Source: Devosia aurantiaca (GTDB taxonomy: Bacteria > Pseudomonadota > Alphaproteobacteria > Rhizobiales > Devosiaceae). From it: DNA of 64,000 bases. Position 1 is the stretch's first letter. Each line of letters begins with the position of its first letter. Below the pieces are notes generated by a model. That model made no database searches, had not been told where the DNA came from, and worked only from the letters and a program-made list of their open reading frames with translations. The position numbers and the translations under genes were made by a program. The DNA lies in assembly GCF_011058215.1 (NCBI RefSeq), contig NZ_JAALFG010000005.1, positions 1 to 64,000 on the forward strand, given 5' to 3'. Shown piece by piece: positions 19,363-28,971 of this stretch.

Positions 19363-20418
19363 CTAATTCCTCCCTGCCCCAGCCGCTCGCTTGGGCGCCA
19401 TGCTCGACAGGTCGGCGAGTGATCCCCGCTCTAAGAGGCGGCATGGCATGTAGATGCGCCGATGTTCCGGCTTGTGTTCGATTTCGTCGAAGAGACCCTC
19501 GACCGCCCGCTCCCCGATGGCGCGACCAGGCTTGGCGACGGTCGTCAGCCCCGGCCAGGCGAACTCGCCCGACGGAATGCCGTCAAAGCCCAGAACCGAG
19601 ACATCGCGCGGGCAATCAAGCCCGGCGTCGCGCACCGCCATCATGGCGCCAAGCGCCATCATGTCATTGGCGGCAAACACCGCGAGATGCCCGACGCGTG
19701 GCTGGTCAAGCAGGCGTTTCATGGCCTCGCGCCCGCCCTCGACCGTATATTCCCCGTCCTCGATCGGCATGATGGCCGGGTCGATATCGCGCTCGACGCA
19801 ATGTTCGTGCACGGCACGCAGAAATCGCGCTCGGGCAAGGCGAGACTTCGGCCCGAGGATCAAGGCCGGCGCCCGGTGCCCCTTGGCGACAAGATGATCC
19901 AGGCCCAGGCGCACCGCCTGGGCAATATCCGAACCGACACTTGAAATGTCAGGAAAACGCTCAGCGCTCGACCCGATGAACAGGCATGGCAGGCCAAACC
20001 GGTCGAGGTCGTCAAAACTGTCCGAAACCGGATTAACGATGGCGCCGTCGACGCGTGCCCGGCGCAGCGTGCGCAGATGCGCTGCTTCCGCCTCGGGATC
20101 CCAATCGGACGAGAAGACCAGCAGCGATGCCCCTGCCCGCGCCGCCCGATCCTGCGCGCCGCGCGCCACATCGGCCCAGAACGGATTGGTAATATCCGGA
20201 ATGACCAGCCCCAGCATGCCGCTGCGGCCCGATCGCATTCCCACCGCAAGGTGATTGCGCTCGTATCCAACGGCCTCGGCCGCCTTGACCACGCGCTCCC
20301 GCGTTTCCTCGGTGATATTGGACGAACCCGCAAGTGCCCGCGCAGCAGTGCTCTTCGACACACCAGCGCGCTCGGCAACATCGATAATGGTGGGCCGACG
20401 ATTGCGGCTTTGTCCCAT
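19363..20418 (-). CDS. LacI-family transcriptional regulator
   Basis: A 351-aa LacI/GalR regulator. The helix-turn-helix is at residues 9-30 (TIIDVAERAGVSKSTAARAL), the hinge follows around GMRSGRSGMLGLVIPDITNPF, and the periplasmic-binding-protein-like effector domain contains FAANDMMALGAMMAVRDAG and DVSVLGFDG. The gene is first in the minus-strand operon with the sugar importer and glycohydrolases, so it most likely represses its own operon until the imported compound or a product binds. It ends 2 bp before the permease start. A palindromic operator candidate lies 38 bp upstream of the start codon. Confidence 0.92.
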   Translation of the reverse strand: MGQSRNRRPTIIDVAERAGVSKSTAARALAGSSNITEETRERVVKAAEAVGYERNHLAVGMRSGRSGMLGLVIPDITNPFWADVARGAQDRAARAGASLLVFSSDWDPEAEAAHLRTLRRARVDGAIVNPVSDSFDDLDRFGLPCLFIGSSAERFPDISSVGSDIAQAVRLGLDHLVAKGHRAPALILGPKSRLARARFLRAVHEHCVERDIDPAIMPIEDGEYTVEGGREAMKRLLDQPRVGHLAVFAANDMMALGAMMAVRDAGLDCPRDVSVLGFDGIPSGEFAWPGLTTVAKPGRAIGERAVEGLFDEIEHKPEHRRIYMPCRLLERGSLADLSSMAPKRAAGAGRN

Positions 20419-20455
20419 GGCTCTTCCCTATAGCCGGATCCTCCTCCAGCTTTGT

Positions 20456-20467
20456 GGGAACGTTACC
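20456..20467. promoter_or_regulatory. candidate operator for the LacI-family regulator
   Basis: GGGAACGTTACC lies 38 bp upstream of the lacI start. Eleven of twelve bases match the perfect palindrome at 19304-19315. Position and sequence suit autoregulation of the operon; no footprint data are implied. Confidence 0.45.
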
Positions 20468-20630
20468 GCAGACACAGCCAATGTCAACCAGCTTCACAAG
20501 CTTTCATTATCTCACACCCCTCCCGGCTGAGGATAAGTTTGTCTTGCGCAAAACGTGGGCATCCATCTGGCTTGCGCTTTTCGTGGAGAAGATCATTACG
20601 TTGGCGCTTCAGCGAAGGACATGCCCCGAT

Positions 20631-22288
20631 CTACGCCAGAGCGGCCGCCATCCCGGTTCGGCGGAAATCCGCGCTGGCCAGCAAGCGCTCTCCGTCCCGC
20701 CAACTCATCTGGAACGATCCCTGGTTCCAGTCCCATTGCGGCATGGGTCCGAGCAGCAGACCCATGGATGTGAGCTCGGTCACCGTCTTGGCCGACAAGC
20801 GGCTCTCGACATGGAGGGTGTAGTCATCCTCGAGCGGCAGCATGCGCGGCGCGTCGGATGCCGACTGTGGGTCCATGCCGAAATCGAGGATGTGGACGAG
20901 CATCTGCGCCACCGTGGCATAGACATTGCCCGGCGTGCCGAGGGCCAGCCAGGGCGCACCGTTGTTGAGCACAAAGGTATTGCCCAAGATGTTGCGCATG
21001 CGGGCGCCCGGCACGCGGAAGTTCGAAAAATGCGCACTCATCGATGTCTGCTCATGCGAGCCCATCATGAAGACGCCGTCCACTGCCATGCCCGGAATGC
21101 CGCCGGACTGGATGGTGTTCATCATCTGGATCCAGTTGCCCTGGGCATCGACAATCGAGATTTCGCAGGAGCCGACGGGCGGCTTGCGGCTGGCGCTGTT
21201 CCAGCCGCTGGCGGCGAGCGCCGCGTGGCCACGGGTCAGGCGCACATGCTCGGTCAGGTCGACATGCGGTTTGCTGGCCGCGATGAGCCTGGCCTGGCTC
21301 GCGTGATAGGCCGGATCCATCAACACCGCCGCGGCGTCGCCCCCACCACCGGATCATGCATGAAGCCGCAGGCCTGTTCGGCGAGCCGCAGCGCATGGGC
21401 CATGGTAAAGACATAGTCGGCGCCAAAGGGCTCCATCTGGCTGATGCCGGCATGATCGAGAATGCCCAGCACCATCGCGCAAAAGGCACCTTGCCGCTCG
21501 GGCGGAGCCAGGCCGACGATCTCGTGGCCGCGATGGCTAAAGCGCAGCGGCGTCTGCCAGCGCGGCGGATTGGCCGTGAGGTGGTCGAGGCGCACCGGCC
21601 AGCCGAGTTCGTTGCCAGCAGCTACAAAAGCCTTGGCCCAGCCACCGGTCGTAAAATAATCCGGCCCCTCTTCTGCAAGCCGCTTCATGGTCACGGCAAC
21701 GGCCGGGTTGCGTACCACCTGCCCCACTGGCGTCAGATAGCCATTGGGCATGAAGACGGCGCGGCCGGACTCGAAATAGGTGCAGAACGGGGCGGCAAAA
21801 ACGTTGACACCATACTCGAACGAGGACACGGCGTGGCCGCTCTCCGCCCATTCCACTGCCGGCGCGCAAAGCTCGGCCCAGCTTTTGCTGCCATAGCGAT
21901 CATGCAGCGCCGCAAGTCCGGGCATGAAGCCGGGAATGGCAGCTTGCGGGCCCGGAGCCCCCTCGCGGGCCCAGCCTCCCACCCCGTTAATGGGGCGAAA
22001 CGGCGGCATGTCGGGTGCCAGTGTGCCCAGGGCGTTGAGTTGCTGGGCTTCGCCCTTGGCGCCATCCCAATAAAGGCAAGACACCATGCCGGCATGGCTG
22101 GTCAGATGTGGCTCGACCACGGCTTGCACCAGCGCCGCCGCGATGGCCGCATCAGCAGCATTGCCGCCGTCGGCCAGAATGCGGATGGCAGTTTCGGTAA
22201 CTATCGGATTACCCGTACTGGCCACGGCGCGGCCCTCGGCCAGGGGTTTTGGTCCCTGGTCGGCGATATAGCTCTCAAGCGGGCGCAT
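20631..22288 (-). CDS. gamma-glutamyltransferase-family protein (one frameshift; nucleophile position altered)
   Basis: About 552 aa, the size of a gamma-glutamyltransferase (Ntn hydrolase) precursor, with ASTGNPIVTETAIRILADGGNAADAAIAAAL at the N-terminus and a small-subunit part from about residue 370. The frame breaks at about 21340 inside a G-run (five G where six restore DPVVGGDAAAVLMDP). At the processing site the usual Thr-Thr-His-x-Ser-Val-Val-Asp reads SCEISIVD, so the nucleophilic Thr is replaced, probably by Ser. No signal peptide is visible, suggesting a cytosolic enzyme. It follows the peptide permease genes by 2 bp, so it probably processes an imported gamma-linked or modified peptide. 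Confidence 0.8.
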
Positions 22289-22290
22289 GC

Positions 22291-23172
22291 TTACTCCCGA
22301 GGCTCCATGGCGTCACGCAATCCGTCGCCTAGGAAGTTGACCGCCAGCACGGTGAAGAGGATAAGGAGACCGGGCGGGATAGCGAGCCAGGGCGCAACGC
22401 TCAGCCAGGAACTGGCGCTGTTGAGGAGGTTGCCCCAGGTGGGAACCGGCGGCTGGATACCGAAACCCAAAAAGGAAAGGGCTGACTCCAGCATGATGGC
22501 GCTACCGACCGCCAATGTCGCCGAAACGGTGATCGGACCGATGGCGTTGGGAAGAATATGGCGGAACATCAGCCGCGCGCCCCCTGCCCCCAAGGCGCGC
22601 GCGGCCTCGACGAATTCGCGTTCGCGCAAAGCCAGGAACTGGCTTCGCACGAGGCGCGCCGTCCCCATCCAGATCAGCATGCCGACGATGGCAACGAGGA
22701 GCGGCGGGCTTGGCCGGAAGAGACCGGACAGCAACAGAACAAGCGGCAACGTCGGGATGGACAGCATCACGTCGGTCGCCCGCATCAGGATCGTATCAGT
22801 CCAGCCTCGGTAAAAGCCGGACAAGGCGCCAACCAGAGTGCCGGCGATGGTGGCAATGATCGCGCCTGCGAGGCCGACTGCAAGAGATACCCGCCCGCCA
22901 TGCATCAGGCGGGTCATCATATCGCGGCCAAGTTCATCGGTGCCGAGCCAATGCTGTGCCGTCATCGGCCCTGGCGAGCCGATCAACATGAAGTCCTGCC
23001 CATCATAGGTGTAGGGCGAGAAGAACGGTCCGAGAATGACCGTTAGCGCCAGGAGCAACAGGAAGACGAGGCCAAAGACGGCGCCCCTGTGCCTCAGGAA
23101 GCGTTTGACGACGCGCCGGCCGTAGCTCTGGGGCGGTCTGGCAGAAATGGCGGGCGCACTGATATCAGCCAT
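22291..23172 (-). CDS. peptide ABC transporter permease, DppC type
   Basis: A 293-aa permease: cytoplasmic N-terminus, first helix AVFGLVFLLLLALTVILGPF, periplasmic segment HWLGTDELGRDMMTRLMHG (the OppC/DppC hallmark), and the EAA-type loop AARALGAGGARLMFRHILPNA near residue 205. It ends GDGLRDAMEPRE, typical of the family. ATG at 23172 overlaps the dppB-type gene by 8 bp. It forms the translocation channel with the DppB-type subunit. Confidence 0.92.
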   Translation of the reverse strand: MADISAPAISARPPQSYGRRVVKRFLRHRGAVFGLVFLLLLALTVILGPFFSPYTYDGQDFMLIGSPGPMTAQHWLGTDELGRDMMTRLMHGGRVSLAVGLAGAIIATIAGTLVGALSGFYRGWTDTILMRATDVMLSIPTLPLVLLLSGLFRPSPPLLVAIVGMLIWMGTARLVRSQFLALREREFVEAARALGAGGARLMFRHILPNAIGPITVSATLAVGSAIMLESALSFLGFGIQPPVPTWGNLLNSASSWLSVAPWLAIPPGLLILFTVLAVNFLGDGLRDAMEPRE

Positions 23173-24118
23173 AACGGATCCTTGGATCGAGCGACGCATA
23201 GGCGAGGTCGGCGATAATATTGGCAAGGATGATGCCAAGCGAACCCATCATCATGAGGCCCATGAGCATTGGGTAGTCTCGTCCGTCCATGCTTTCCATG
23301 AACAGCCTGCCGATGCCGGGCCAGGCAAAAACCGTTTCGGTGATGACCGCGCCGGAAATCACCGTCGCAAAGTCGACGGCAATGACGGTGACGGCAGGAA
23401 TCAAAGCATTGCGCAAGGCGTGCAAAATGACGACGCCGCGCTCCGACCGGCCTTTGGCGTAAGCGGTGCGGATATAATCCTGGTTGAGGACATCGATCAT
23501 GCCGGATCGTATGAAGCGGCTCCAGCTTGCAATCGTCGCGAGCGAGAGCACCGCGGCCGGCATGACGATGTGGCTGAGCCGGTCCATGAAGTCGCCGCCG
23601 CCGATCGACTTGTAGCCTGCCGACGGAAGCCAGCCGAGCTGGACCGAGAACAGCAATTGCAGCAACAGGGCCAGCCAGAAAACCGGAATGGAAATGCCGG
23701 CAAACGAGGCCAGGGTCAGGCTAGAATCCAGCTTCGATCCGCGGCGCGATGCGCTGATGATGCCCAATGGGATCGCCAGCAGAAGCGAAATCAGCAGCGC
23801 CAATCCGCCCAGCTCGAGCGTCGGTCCAAGTCGCAGAACGATTTCGCTCAGCACCGGTCTTCCGGTGCGGATCGAGTAGCCCCAGTCGCCCAAAACCATG
23901 GACTTGAGCCAAAGCACATATTGAACCGGTACGGGCTGATCGAGACCATAGGCGGCAGCGATCTGCGCCAGCGCTTCCTTACTGACCGCCGGATTTTCGG
24001 TGTACATGTCGAGGGGGCCACCCGGCGCCAGATGAATGATGGCGAACAGAATGACCGAAATACCCAGCAGCAGAGGGATGGCGCTCAGCAGTCGTCGCAG
24101 CACGTAACCTAGACTCAT
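23165..24118 (-). CDS. peptide ABC transporter permease, DppB type
   Basis: A 317-aa permease with the DppB opening LRRLLSAIPLLLGISVILFAI, the periplasmic HLAPGGPLDMY segment, LGDWGYSIRTGRPV, and the EAA loop (YAKGRSERGVVILHALRNA) at about 215. The C-terminus, IADLAYASLDPRIRYG, is the standard DppB ending. It is separated from the binding-protein gene by a hairpin with a T-run and overlaps dppC. Confidence 0.92.
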   Translation of the reverse strand: MSLGYVLRRLLSAIPLLLGISVILFAIIHLAPGGPLDMYTENPAVSKEALAQIAAAYGLDQPVPVQYVLWLKSMVLGDWGYSIRTGRPVLSEIVLRLGPTLELGGLALLISLLLAIPLGIISASRRGSKLDSSLTLASFAGISIPVFWLALLLQLLFSVQLGWLPSAGYKSIGGGDFMDRLSHIVMPAAVLSLATIASWSRFIRSGMIDVLNQDYIRTAYAKGRSERGVVILHALRNALIPAVTVIAVDFATVISGAVITETVFAWPGIGRLFMESMDGRDYPMLMGLMMMGSLGIILANIIADLAYASLDPRIRYG

Positions 24119-24142
24119 GCCGCCTCCGGGTTGATGGGCACG

Positions 24143-24188
24143 TTAGAAAAACAGATACGCCGCCCGGCAGGAACTCTCCGGGCGGCGT
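24143..24188 (-). terminator. intra-operon terminator/attenuator between dppA and dppB
   Basis: A 10-bp perfect stem (CGCCGCCCGG/CCGGGCGGCG, 24158-24187) with a 10-base loop is followed on the minus strand by TATCTGTTTTTC. It lies between the binding-protein gene and the permease genes, where partial termination commonly lets the binding protein be made in excess. Confidence 0.7.
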
Positions 24189-24202
24189 TCTAAGGAAAGG
24201 TC

Positions 24203-25815
24203 TTAGCCTTCCATATACCAGGCAGCGGTATCGACGAAGTTGGTCATGTTCGTAGGGTTCGGCACGAAGTTCTTGAGCTTGGTCGTTTTGGCGATCAAGG
24301 CAACGTTGTTAACCAGCGAGATCGTGGGCAGGTCTTCCGCCAGGATGGCCTGGAACTTGGAGGCCGCGACCTTGCGTTCTTCAGGGTCCAGCGTGTTCTC
24401 GAATTCGGCCATTGCGGCATCCAGTTCCGGATTGGAATAGGACTGGCCATTGTTGGCGCCGCCCGTGCCCCAGAAATCATGATAGACCGGGTTTGCCGAG
24501 GTGATCCAGCGGCCATAGATCAGGTCGTAGCCGCCGTTGTAGCGGGCTTCGCGATAGGCGACGCCGGTCTGGTTGTTGGCGGTCGCTTCGATACCGATGG
24601 CCTTGAGCTGGGCGATGATCACCTGCTGGGCCAGCTCGTCGTCGGCGCGGCCGGACTGCACCATGAAGGCATAGCTCAGGCGCTCGCCGTCCTTTTCGCG
24701 AATACCGTCGCTGCCCAGGGCATAGCCGGACTCGTCCAGCAAGGCGTTGGCGGCGTCGACATCGTAAGCCAGCACCGGAACGCTGTCGTCATAGAAGTCG
24801 AACACTGGCACGACCGGCGACTTGATTGCCTTGGGGAAGCCGCCCTGCGCGCGAATGATGACTTCGCGATCGATGCCCATGGCAATGGCCTTGCGCACAT
24901 TGAGGTCGGCCAGCGAGGGGCGCTTGAAGTTGAAGTCGAGGTGCTGCCAGCTGAGCTGGGGACCTTGAATGATTTCGATCCCCTCGATGCCCTGAACCTG
25001 GTTTGCCTGGCTATAGGGGGTCGAAACCACCATGGTCACTTCGCCCGACTTGAGTTGGGTGATCAGGGTATTGGTATCGGGGATCATCTTGAAGATGATG
25101 CTATCGAGGTAGGGCAGCTTGTCGCCGTTCTCGGCGGTGCGCCAGTAATCGTCGTTGCGAACGGTCTCGACATACTGGCCGCGCACGAACTCGTTGACCT
25201 TGAACGGGCCGGTACCAACAGGGGTTTCGTTATAGGACGAGGTGTTGAGGTCGGTGCCCTCGAGTAGGTGCTTGGGCATGATGCCGAAGGTGAACAGCGT
25301 TGCGGCGAAGGTCGGCGCAATGGTGTTATAGTTGACAATGACGGTGTAGTCGTCCGGGATATCGATGCTTTCGACTTCCGAGGAGCCATCCTTGGACTCG
25401 GCGATGAAGGCCGGGTCCTTGACCGCTTCCCACGTGTACTTCACGTCAGCCGCGGTGAAGGGTTCGCCGTCGTGCCACTTGACGCCTTCGCGCAGCTTAT
25501 AAGTGATCTGCATGGTCTTGCCGTCCTCGGACACGACGATGCCGCCATTTTCAACGGTCGGCACTTCGGTGGCGAGAACGGGGACATAGTTGGCGTCCTT
25601 GTCCGGCGCGATGAGCCCCTCGATCACGGCAGCCTGGGCGTCGCCGAGGAAACCGGTCGAGTACGGGTTCATGGTGTCGATCTCATAGGTGAGACCAACG
25701 ATCAGCGTACCGCCGGGGCCTGGGCCCAAGCGGGGAAAGCGCGCATTGTGGAGAGTGCTGCAGTACCGGCAAGCATGCCTTGAAGCACGACGCGGCGTGA
25801 GAGTTTAGTGTTCAT
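24203..25815 (-). CDS. peptide ABC transporter substrate-binding protein, DppA/OppA family (one frameshift)
   Basis: About 537 aa. The Tat-type leader (MNTKLSRRVVLQGMLAG, cleavage near AWAQA) is followed by a family 5 binding protein: GTLIVGLTYEIDTMNPYST, KLREGVKWHDGEPFTAADVKYTW (the family signature) and PVGTGPFKVNEF. The frame breaks at about 25727 just after the leader; adding one C to a run of four gives AQAPGGTLIVG. Start 25815 is the Met of the leader. The twin-arginine leader suggests export in folded form. It is encoded after the 2-hydroxyacid dehydrogenase gene and before dppB. Confidence 0.88.
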
Positions 25816-25871
25816 TTTCGTCCCTTCCTTGATCTTATACTTAGTCGCACACGCCGGTTTTCCGGTCTTGT

Positions 25872-26802
25872 TCAATAGCCCAGATTGCGATCGACGACGT
25901 TGCGCACCGGCTCGCCGTTCTCGAAGCGTCGGATGTTCGCGGCCATCTCCTTGACCGCCATATGCTGGTGGGTTGGCGCCGCCACATGCGGCGACAGCCG
26001 GACCTTGGGGTGACGCCAAAGCGGGTCTTCGGCCGGCAGCGGCTCGGTGCGAAAGACATCGAGCGCCGCGCCGCTGAGCTTGCCGCTGTCCAAAGCCGCG
26101 ATCAGGTCGGCATCGACAACGTGACCACCACGCGCGCCGTTGATGAAGAAGGCGCCGTCGTTCAGCACGTCGAGCAGCTTGGCATCGACAACGTCTGCCG
26201 TTTCGGCCGTCAGCGGCAAGAGGTTGACCAGAATGTCGGCGCCGCGTGCAGCGTCCAGCAGTTGATCCTTGCCGGCAAAGGTCTTCGCACCCTCGACATC
26301 GTGCTTGGAACGCGCCCAGACGCGCGTGTTGAAGCCGAAGCGCACGAAATGCTCCGCAACCGGCCGACCCAGCGCACCGGCGCCCAGCACGGTGACCGTC
26401 CGCTCGTTGGCAAGCTTTTCTGCCTTCGGAGACCACTCACCCTTGGCCTGAAGCTCGGTGTAGAGGAAGAGATTGCGGTGCCAGGCGAGCGCCTGCGCCA
26501 ACACCCACTCGGCCATGCCAAGCGCTAAGCCCTCATCCACGAGGCGGACGATCGGTAGTTCGTCCGGCACTTCGCCGCTGGCGAGCAGATGCTCGATGCC
26601 GGCATTGAGGCTTAGGACGAGCTTCAGGCCCGGGACAGCGCGGATGACGCCGGGCAGCGGACGGCCGACGACGATGAATGGCACGTCGGCATCGCCCGCC
26701 TTGGGCTGCTCGGTCAGGACCTCGAAATCCGGCAGCTCTGCACGGAAAAGTTGGGCCAGTTGTTCAGGATTTCCGCGCGAGGCAATGAATAAACGTTTCA
26801 TG
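25872..26802 (-). CDS. D-isomer-specific 2-hydroxyacid dehydrogenase, GhrA-like (glyoxylate/hydroxypyruvate reductase A type)
   Basis: About 309 aa. The NAD(P)-binding Rossmann motif TVTVLGAGALGRPVAEHF is at about 140, catalytic Arg lies in FINGARGGHVVD, and the active-site His is in LSPHVAAPTHQHMA; these match the GhrA branch. It should interconvert a 2-keto acid and a D-2-hydroxy acid in the cytosol. It is the first gene of the unit with dppABC and the gamma-glutamyltransferase-like gene, downstream of a promoter region with a repeated ATCATGCAAT motif. The substrate in this pathway is unknown. Confidence 0.88.
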
Positions 26803-26825
26803 ACAGGAGCATGATGTGTCCAGCT

Positions 26826-26883
26826 TGGATCATGCAATGGCCGAAAAAATTCAAATTCCCAGCACTTGAGATCATGCAATCTG
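26826..26883. promoter_or_regulatory. paired repeat ATCATGCAAT upstream of the dehydrogenase-dppABC operon
   Basis: The 10-mer ATCATGCAAT occurs at 26829-26838 and 26871-26880, with TTG in the preceding flank and GG after both copies. The start-to-start distance is 42 bp, four helical turns, so the sites face the same side of the DNA. They lie 27 and 69 bp upstream of the dehydrogenase start codon and beyond the dppF terminator, which fits operators for a regulator encoded elsewhere. Confidence 0.5.
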
Positions 26884-26893
26884 GAATTTGGCC

Positions 26894-26932
26894 GCAAAAC
26901 AACAAAGCACGCGCCGGGTCTGGCGCGTGCTT
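26894..26932 (-). terminator. Rho-independent terminator of the LysR-adjacent operon (after dppF)
   Basis: A perfect 11-bp stem (AAGCACGCGCC/GGCGCGTGCTT) with a 6-base loop lies at 26905-26932 and is followed on the minus strand by TGTTGTTTTG. It starts about 30 bp beyond the dppF stop and separates the two transcription units of the peptide cluster. Confidence 0.8.
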
Positions 26933-26964
26933 ATCCACAGTGCTCGCGATTTGATCAGGCGGGC

Positions 26965-27956
26965 CTAGGCCAGCGGCTTGCGCAGGTCCAGTTCGTGGCT
27001 GCGAATGCAAGCGGCACGATGCCCGCTTTCAAAGGTCTCGAGCGGCGGCACGACCTCGGCGCAGGCGTCAATGGCGTAGGGGCAACGCGTGCGGAAGACG
27101 CAGCCAGAGGGCGGGTTGATAGGGCTGGGCAAATCGCCCTTGAGCGTGATGCGCTCGCGCCGCACCGTTGGATCCGGCACCGGCGCCGCATCGAGCAAAG
27201 CACGCGTATAGGGATGGCGCGGGTTCGAGTAGAGCTCGGCAGCCGTCCCCATTTCCATGACCCGACCGAGATAGAGCACGATGACGCGGTCGCAGAGAAA
27301 TTCGATGACCGACAGATCATGCCCGATGAAAAGCAGCGACAGGCCCAGTTCGCGCCGCAGATCCTGCAGCAGATTGATGATCTGGGCCTGGATCGAGACG
27401 TCGAGCGCCGAAACCGGCTCGTCGGCAACAATGAATGCGGATTCACCGCAAGTGCCCGGGCGATCCCGATGCGCTGGCGTTGCCCACCGGAAAACTCATG
27501 CGGGAACCGCGCAGCGGCACTGCGCGGCAACCCGACCTTTTCCAAAAGATCGCCCACGCGCTGTTCGCGGTCCCTGCGCGTGCCGATCTTGTGCAGCATC
27601 AGCGCCTCGCCCAGCGTCTGGCCGACGCTCATGCGCGGGTTCAAGCTGGCATATGGGTCCTGGAAGATGATCTGCATCTTGCTGCGCAAGGCCTTGAGAT
27701 CACCCGCCGAGAGCGTCGTGACCTCTTCACCATCGAGTTGCACCTTGCCCGAGGTCGGCTCGACCAGCCGCAGCACGGCGCGGCCAAGCGTCGTCTTTCC
27801 GGACCCCGACTCGCCGACGAGGCCAACAACCTCGCCCTTGCCGACGGTGAAGGACACGCCATCGAGCGCGCGCAGCGTTGCGCCTTCCTTAAAGAGCGTC
27901 TTGCCGATCGGATAATGGACCTTGAGGTCTTCGACGACGAGGAGCGGCTCAGCCAT
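26965..27956 (-). CDS. peptide ABC transporter ATP-binding protein, DppF type (one frameshift)
   Basis: About 330 aa. It has Walker [18 protein letters not shown] (about residue 48), Q-loop [14 protein letters not shown], signature [19 protein letters not shown], Walker [13 protein letters not shown], and the C-terminal oligopeptide/dipeptide domain with [11 protein letters not shown], in which the cysteines typical of DppF are kept. The frame breaks at about 27437, where one base is missing between AVNP and AFIVADEP. It overlaps dppD by 8 bp and is the last gene of its transcript. It powers the DppBC channel encoded in the next unit. Confidence 0.88.
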
Positions 27957-28971
27957 GGACTTCGTTCCAGCGGATGCAGCGGGCCCGATGTTCGGGAACG
28001 ACCGGCAGGAGGGCGGGCACGGCGGCGCGGCATTCTGGGATCACCCAGGCGCAGCGCGGGTTGAAGTCGCAGCCCTGAGGCGGATTGCGTGGATCGACCA
28101 CGCTGCCGGGAATGGCGCGGAGCCGCAGTTCCTGGCCTGATGCGCGGGCGGCATGATCGATCACGGGAAGGCTATCGAGAAGACCGCGCGTATAGGGGTG
28201 GCTTGGGCGGGCGAAGAGCTCGCGTACCGGTGCAGTTTCAACGATGCGGCCGCCATACATGACAGCGACCCGATCGGCGACTTCGGCGACGACGCCCAGA
28301 TTGTGGGTAATGAACAGGATGCCCATGCCGATCTCGCGCTGCAGGCGCCGCATGAGTTCGAGGATCTGCAACTGCACCGTCACATCAAGCGCCGTGGTCG
28401 GCTCGTCGGCGATCAGGAGCGCCGGATTGCAGGCCAGCGCCATGGCGATCATGACGCGCTGGCGCATGCCGCCGGACATCTGGTGCGGATAAACTTCGGC
28501 ACGGCGAGCGGGATCGGGGATTTCGACCAGCGCCAGCATTTCGATGGCGCGCGCCCAGGCCTGCTTGCGGGTCAGGTTTTGATGGAGGCGCGCCGCTTCG
28601 GCGATTTGAGCGCCGACCTTCTGGGTCGGATTGAGCGAAGTCATCGGCTCCTGGAAGATCATGCCGATTTCGTTGCCGCGAATGGCGCGCATGGCGCCTT
28701 CCGGCTGCTTGACGAGATCGACCACCTGGCCCGAGCGGGTACGAAACAGCATTTCGCCGCCCGTGATGGCGCCGACGCCCTTCTGGATGAGGCGCATGAC
28801 CGAAAGACTGGTGACGGATTTGCCCGAACCGCTTTCGCCCACCAGGGCGACGGTTTCGCCCTGACCAATGGTCAAGTCGACGCCCTTGACCGCACGGACG
28901 ATGCCGGTTTCGGTCGAGAACTCAGTGACGAGGCCGCGGATGTCGAGCAGCGGGTTGGTCTGATCCGTCAT
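27949..28971 (-). CDS. peptide ABC transporter ATP-binding protein, DppD type
   Basis: A 340-aa intact ATPase: Walker [20 protein letters not shown]-loop [16 protein letters not shown], signature [19 protein letters not shown], Walker [16 protein letters not shown]-loop [15 protein letters not shown], and C-terminal [11 protein letters not shown]. The [12 protein letters not shown] form of the signature marks the DppD subunit. It pairs with the DppF-type subunit downstream (8-bp overlap) and is coupled to the DUF885 gene upstream (4-bp overlap). Confidence 0.92.
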   Translation of the reverse strand: MTDQTNPLLDIRGLVTEFSTETGIVRAVKGVDLTIGQGETVALVGESGSGKSVTSLSVMRLIQKGVGAITGGEMLFRTRSGQVVDLVKQPEGAMRAIRGNEIGMIFQEPMTSLNPTQKVGAQIAEAARLHQNLTRKQAWARAIEMLALVEIPDPARRAEVYPHQMSGGMRQRVMIAMALACNPALLIADEPTTALDVTVQLQILELMRRLQREIGMGILFITHNLGVVAEVADRVAVMYGGRIVETAPVRELFARPSHPYTRGLLDSLPVIDHAARASGQELRLRAIPGSVVDPRNPPQGCDFNPRCAWVIPECRAAVPALLPVVPEHRARCIRWNEVHG

